Positions 60,529-64,000 of a stretch of 64,000 nt of DNA are shown piece by piece. The stretch is taken from positions 3,534,001 through 3,598,000 of the forward strand of contig NW_027192651.1 of the NCBI RefSeq assembly GCF_949987515.2, written 5' to 3'. The notes below the pieces were generated by a model. That model saw only the letters and a program-made list of their open reading frames with translations. It had not been told where the DNA came from and ran no database searches. The position numbers were made by a program, and so were the translations under genes. Source of the stretch: Delphinus delphis. Taxonomy: Eukaryota; Chordata; Mammalia; Artiodactyla; Delphinidae. Position 1 is the stretch's first letter. The number at the start of each line of letters is the position of its first letter.

Positions 60529-62106
60529 TTGGCCAAAAAGGGCGTATGCGTTTTTTCCTGAATATATTCAGGAAAAAACGCATACGCCCTTTTTGGCCAA
60601 CCAAGCAAGCTTGCAAAGGAAATCTGCACTACAATGAAGTCTCACTTCCCCCCGGTCAAAAGGGCCATCTGAAAAAAGTGTAAAAAACAAAAAGTCAGGA
60701 CAGGCCATGGAGAACTGGGAGCCTTGTTATGCTGAAGGGCGGGATGTAAATTACCAACAAACACTCGGGAGAAGTGTATGGTGTTTCCTGAAACATCTAA
60801 AAAACAAAGCAACAGAGCCTAGGGCACTTCCACTTATGGTCCTATAGCTTAGGGAATTTAAAATCAAAAAGACACAGCCACCCCAAAGTTGCGAATGGCT
60901 CTGTTTACAAGAACCTCGTTTACAGTACAAGTTCAACATCGCAGAAAGTGAAAAATGGATAAAAAAGTTGTGGTATTTACTTACAAAGCAATATCACTCA
61001 GCAATGAAATCTGTGTCATCAGGCCCTTAGCAGCACAATGAGTGGATTCAGGTATGATGATTCTAACTGAAATAAGTCACACAGAAAAAGAAACATCATA
61101 AGATATCAGTAATACACGGAATGTAAACTTGGCTACACAGGATCTGAATTACAGAACAGAACAGGGTCTCAAATTTAGAAAACCAACTTATGCTTGCTTA
61201 AGGGGAAAGGTGAGTTGGGGTGCTGCATAAAACCGGAGATTGAAATGAGCACAGCTAAAGTTCCTTAAGCCAAATATGGAATAGACAAGAGCTACTCCTT
61301 GCTCAATGAAATGGACTCAACACCGCATATTAAACGCCTAAGAATGTACCTGACTAGTAAGTATCTTAAAACCTATGGATTGCTATGTCTCCGAAAGAGA
61401 ATCAAGCATGTGTACAGGGGCATAAACGCAGCAGTGATAGGATTGGAGAGGTTCGGTGAGCAAATGAAGACCCTTTGAAGTCATATTGCATGGTACCCAT
61501 TCCACGGGTCTCAACCCTCCAGGTTTAAGGTATTCTTCCTTCAGCTAAAACATGCATGTGGAACCCAAGTATGATCAACCATGTGAACGGGAGACGTGTT
61601 CAAATATGTCTCAGTTTTCCTCCCCTGGTACTCGGGTGCAACATTCCAGACGCTTTACTAACACTCTCCGCACTTGGAGAGTCAGTGCCTTTAACCTCCT
61701 GTGTGGCCCAGTTTGCAATTTCTTGGAAGATGAACAGGAATAGTGAGAACCAATGAGAGACTAGCTGGAGGTGTCTGGACGGGCAAATTTAACTCTCATT
61801 TCCCACCAGGAAGAGGAAATAACCAAAGGCTCAGCGTGCCGTGCCGGAACCAGATTAGGGCCTGAAGCCATCCTGCGGTGTTGCGGCCAGGTCACAAGAA
61901 AGCGAGTTGAAGAAAGGAGCTCAGGGGCACTGTAATTCACAAACCTGCAGAGTTATAAATGACAGCTATCGTCCAAAAATAGACTGAAGTAAGGCTGCCA
62001 AGAGGACTTGAAAGTGGGGCAGAATTGCAGGAAACCGATTTCAGGAGGTAGACTGGAATTGCATTGAAAGCATAGGAAAAGAGGCAGAACGTCCACAATG
62101 ATGCAC
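60529..62106 (+). repeat. Satellite copy 39 (1,578 bp)
   Basis: Perfect palindrome. Right member of the doublet. Private: ttaccaacaaacactcggg in the head, aaccggag (61231), cacagctaaag (61250), ttcttggaag and gaaagtggggc (62011). Confidence 0.96.
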
Positions 62107-63686
62107 TTGGCCAAAAAGGGCGTATGCGTTTTTTCCTGAATATATTCAGGAAAAAACGCATACGCCCTTTTTGGCCAACCAAGCAAGCTTGCAAAGGAAA
62201 TCTGCACTACAATGAAGTCTCACTTCCCCCCGGTCAAAAGGGCCATCTGAAAAAAGTGTAAAATCCAGAAAGGCAGGACAGGCCATGGAGAACTGGGAGC
62301 CTTGTTATGCTGATGGGCGGGATGTAAATTACCAACAGACACTCAGGAGAAGTGTATGGTGTTTCCTGAAACATCTAAAAAACAAAGCAACAGAGCCTAG
62401 GGCACTGCCACTTATGGTCCTATAGCTTAGGGAAATTAAAATCAAAAAGACACAGCCACCCCAAAGTTTGGGACGCCTCTGTTTACAAGAACCTCGTTTA
62501 CAGTACAAGTTCAACATCGCAGAAAGTGAAAAATGGATAAAAAAGTTGTGGTATTTACTTACAAAGCAATATCACTCAGCAATGAAATCTGTGTCATCAG
62601 GCACTTAGCAGCACAATGAGTGGATTCAGGTATGATGATTCTAACTGAAATAAGTCACAGAGAAAAAGAAACATCATAAGATATCAGTAATACACGGAAT
62701 GTAAACTTGGCTACACAGGAACTGAATTACAGAACAGAACAGGGTCTCAAATTTAGAAAACCAACTTATGCTTGCTTAAGGGTAAAGGTGAGTTGGGGTG
62801 CTGCATAAAACCAGAGAATGAAATGAGCACAGATAAAGTTCCTTAAGCCAAATATGGAATAGACAAGAGCTACTCCTTGCTCAACGAAATGGACTCAACA
62901 CCGCATATTAAACGCCTAAGAATGTACCTGACTAGTAAGTATCTTAAAACCTATGGATTGCTATGTCTCCGAAAGAGAATCAAGCATATGTACAGGGGCA
63001 TAAACGCAGCAGTGATAGGATTGGAGAGGTTCTGTGAGCAAATGAAGACCCTTTGAAGTCATATTGCATGGTACCCATTCCACGGGTTTCAACTACCCAG
63101 GTTTAAGGTATTCTTCCTTCAGCTAAAACATGCATGTGGAACCTAGAGTATGATCAACCATGTGATCGGGAGACGTGTTCAAATATGTCTCAGTTTTCGT
63201 ACCCTGGTACTCGGGTGCAACATTCCAGACACTTTACTAACACTCTCCCCACTTGGAGAGTCAGTCCCTTTAACCTCCTGTTTGGCCCAGTTTGCAATTT
63301 CTGTGGAAGATGAACAGGAATAGCGAGAACCAATGAGAGACTAGCTGGAGGTGTCTGGATGGGCAAATTTAACTCTCATTTCCCACCAGGAAGAGGAATT
63401 AACCAAAGGCTCAGCGTGCCGTGCCAGAACCAGATTAGGGCCTGAAGACATCCTGCGGTGTTGCGGCCAGGTCACAAGAAAGCGAGTTAAAGAAAGGAGC
63501 TCAGGGGCACTGTAATTCACAAACCTGCAGAGTTATAAATGACAGCTATCGTCCAAAAATATACTGAAGTAAGGCTGCCAAGAGGACTTGAAAGCGGGGC
63601 AGAATTGCAGGAAACCGATTTCAGGAGGTAGACTGGAATTGCATTGAAAGCATAGGAAAAGAGGCAGAACGTCCACAATGATGCAC
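62107..63686 (+). repeat. Satellite copy 40 (1,580 bp)
   Basis: Perfect palindrome. Gamma head, like copies 2 and 4 at the left end. Private: agagaatgaaatg (62813), gcatatgtac (62986), ttctgtgagc (63031) and gagttaaag (63484). Confidence 0.96.
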
Positions 63687-63758
63687 TTGGCCAAAAGGGG
63701 CGTATGCGTTTTTTCCTGAATATATTCAGGAAAAAACGCATACGCCCCTTTTGGCCAA
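63687..63758. repeat. Palindrome, copy 41, paired double change, still perfect
   Basis: A to G at 63697 in the left arm (ccaaaaggggcg) and T to C at 63748 in the right arm (cgccccttttgg). 63697 and 63748 are exact symmetry partners, so the 72 bp remain a perfect inverted repeat with a new sequence. Confidence 0.97.
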
Positions 63759-64000
63759 CCAAGCAAGCTTGCAAAGGAAATCTGCACTACAATGAAGTCT
63801 CACTTCCCCCCGGTCAAAAGGGCCATCTGAAAAAAGTGTAAAATCCAGAAAGGCAGGACAGGCCATGGAGAACTGGGAGCCTTGTTATGCTGATGAGCGG
63901 GATGTAAATTACCAACAGACACTCCGGAGAAGTGTATGGTGTTTCCTGAAACATCTAAAAAACAAAGCAACAGAGCCTAGGGCACTTCCACTTATGGTCC
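63687..64000 (+). repeat. Satellite copy 41, partial (head only)
   Basis: The palindrome carries a paired double change that keeps it perfect (63697 and 63748). Rest: gatgagcgg (63894) and cactccgg (63920). The window ends inside the L1-derived part. Confidence 0.96.

Larger units (their letters stand above)
58951..62106 (+). repeat. Recent monomer doublet (copies 38 and 39)
   Basis: Both copies are 1,578 bp and share variants not seen elsewhere in the window: taaaaaacaaaaagtcagg (59102, 60680), ttgcgaatggc (59311, 60889), caggatctg, tcaatgaaatgg, gtctcaaccctcc, ctccgcacttgg and ctgtgtggcc. They differ at the tail site that reads ttctaggaag in 38 and ttcttggaag in 39. Confidence 0.85.
1..64000 (+). 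repeat. Tandem satellite array, ~1.58-kb unit, ~40.5 copies
   Basis: The same ~1,580-bp unit recurs from the first to the last base without any insertion, inversion or foreign DNA. Palindrome starts fall at 510, 2090, 3669, 5249 and so on to 63687, with spacings of 1,578-1,581 bp. Copies differ by scattered substitutions and a few 1-2 bp indels. Unit length and the internal L1 3' end fit the common cetacean satellite in its 1,579-bp delphinid form; that identification rests on memory of the literature. Such arrays are heterochromatic and not protein coding. No CENP-B-box match (TTCG, four bases, A, two bases, CGGG) was found by eye on either strand. Confidence 0.97.

Noticed and set aside
1..64000. 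CRISPR array
   Set aside because: The regularly spaced palindromes resemble repeats, but the intervals of about 1.5 kb are copies of one sequence, not unique spacers.

Overview
The whole 64 kb window is one uninterrupted, head-to-tail satellite DNA array. I see no protein gene, no RNA gene and no non-satellite DNA. The unit is about 1,579-1,580 bp and is present about 40.5 times: a 509-bp partial, 40 complete copies and a 314-bp partial, all in the same orientation. Anchored on a 72-bp palindrome, the copies are 1,578 to 1,581 bp long. The unit length, together with an internal LINE-1 3' end of the type I know from cetartiodactyl genomes, points to the common cetacean heterochromatic satellite in its short, delphinid (dolphin / killer whale) form. 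From memory and unchecked: a 1,579-bp killer whale repeat was described by the Arnason group in the 1980s, and a 1998 note by Kapitonov, Holmquist and Jurka reported L1 as a basic unit of cetacean satellites.

Anatomy of one unit, counted from the first base of the palindrome. Bases 1-72 are a spacer-free inverted repeat of two 36-bp arms. From about base 85 to base 900 lies a decayed but collinear LINE-1 3' end in + orientation: the C-terminal part of ORF2, then the 3' UTR. About 650 bp follow that I do not recognise. The last 50-70 bp, just left of the next palindrome, resemble an upstream part of L1 ORF2 on the opposite strand. The palindrome may therefore sit at the junction of a 5'-inverted L1.

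Layout. Copies 1-7 (510-11564) show a two-monomer alternation. Copies 8-9 are two similar monomers side by side. Copies 10-16 and 17-21 are two versions of one multi-monomer block, offset by 11,058 bp at one end and 7,899 bp at the other; the first version holds an extra internal dimer. Copies 20-26 form a dimeric higher-order array with an exact 3,160-bp period, ending near 41.8 kb. Copies 27-30 are more divergent and mosaic. Copies 31-37 form a trimeric higher-order repeat (4,736-4,737 bp). Copies 38-39 are a monomer doublet. Copies 40-41 return to the type seen near the left end.

Most notable: the palindrome is perfect in 34 of 41 copies. In the last copy both arms carry a change at exactly paired positions (63697 and 63748), so the symmetry is kept. 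This suggests arm-to-arm templated repair or selection on the fold. The open reading frames in the window (all of about 100 codons or fewer) are chance or decayed L1 frames repeated with the satellite.
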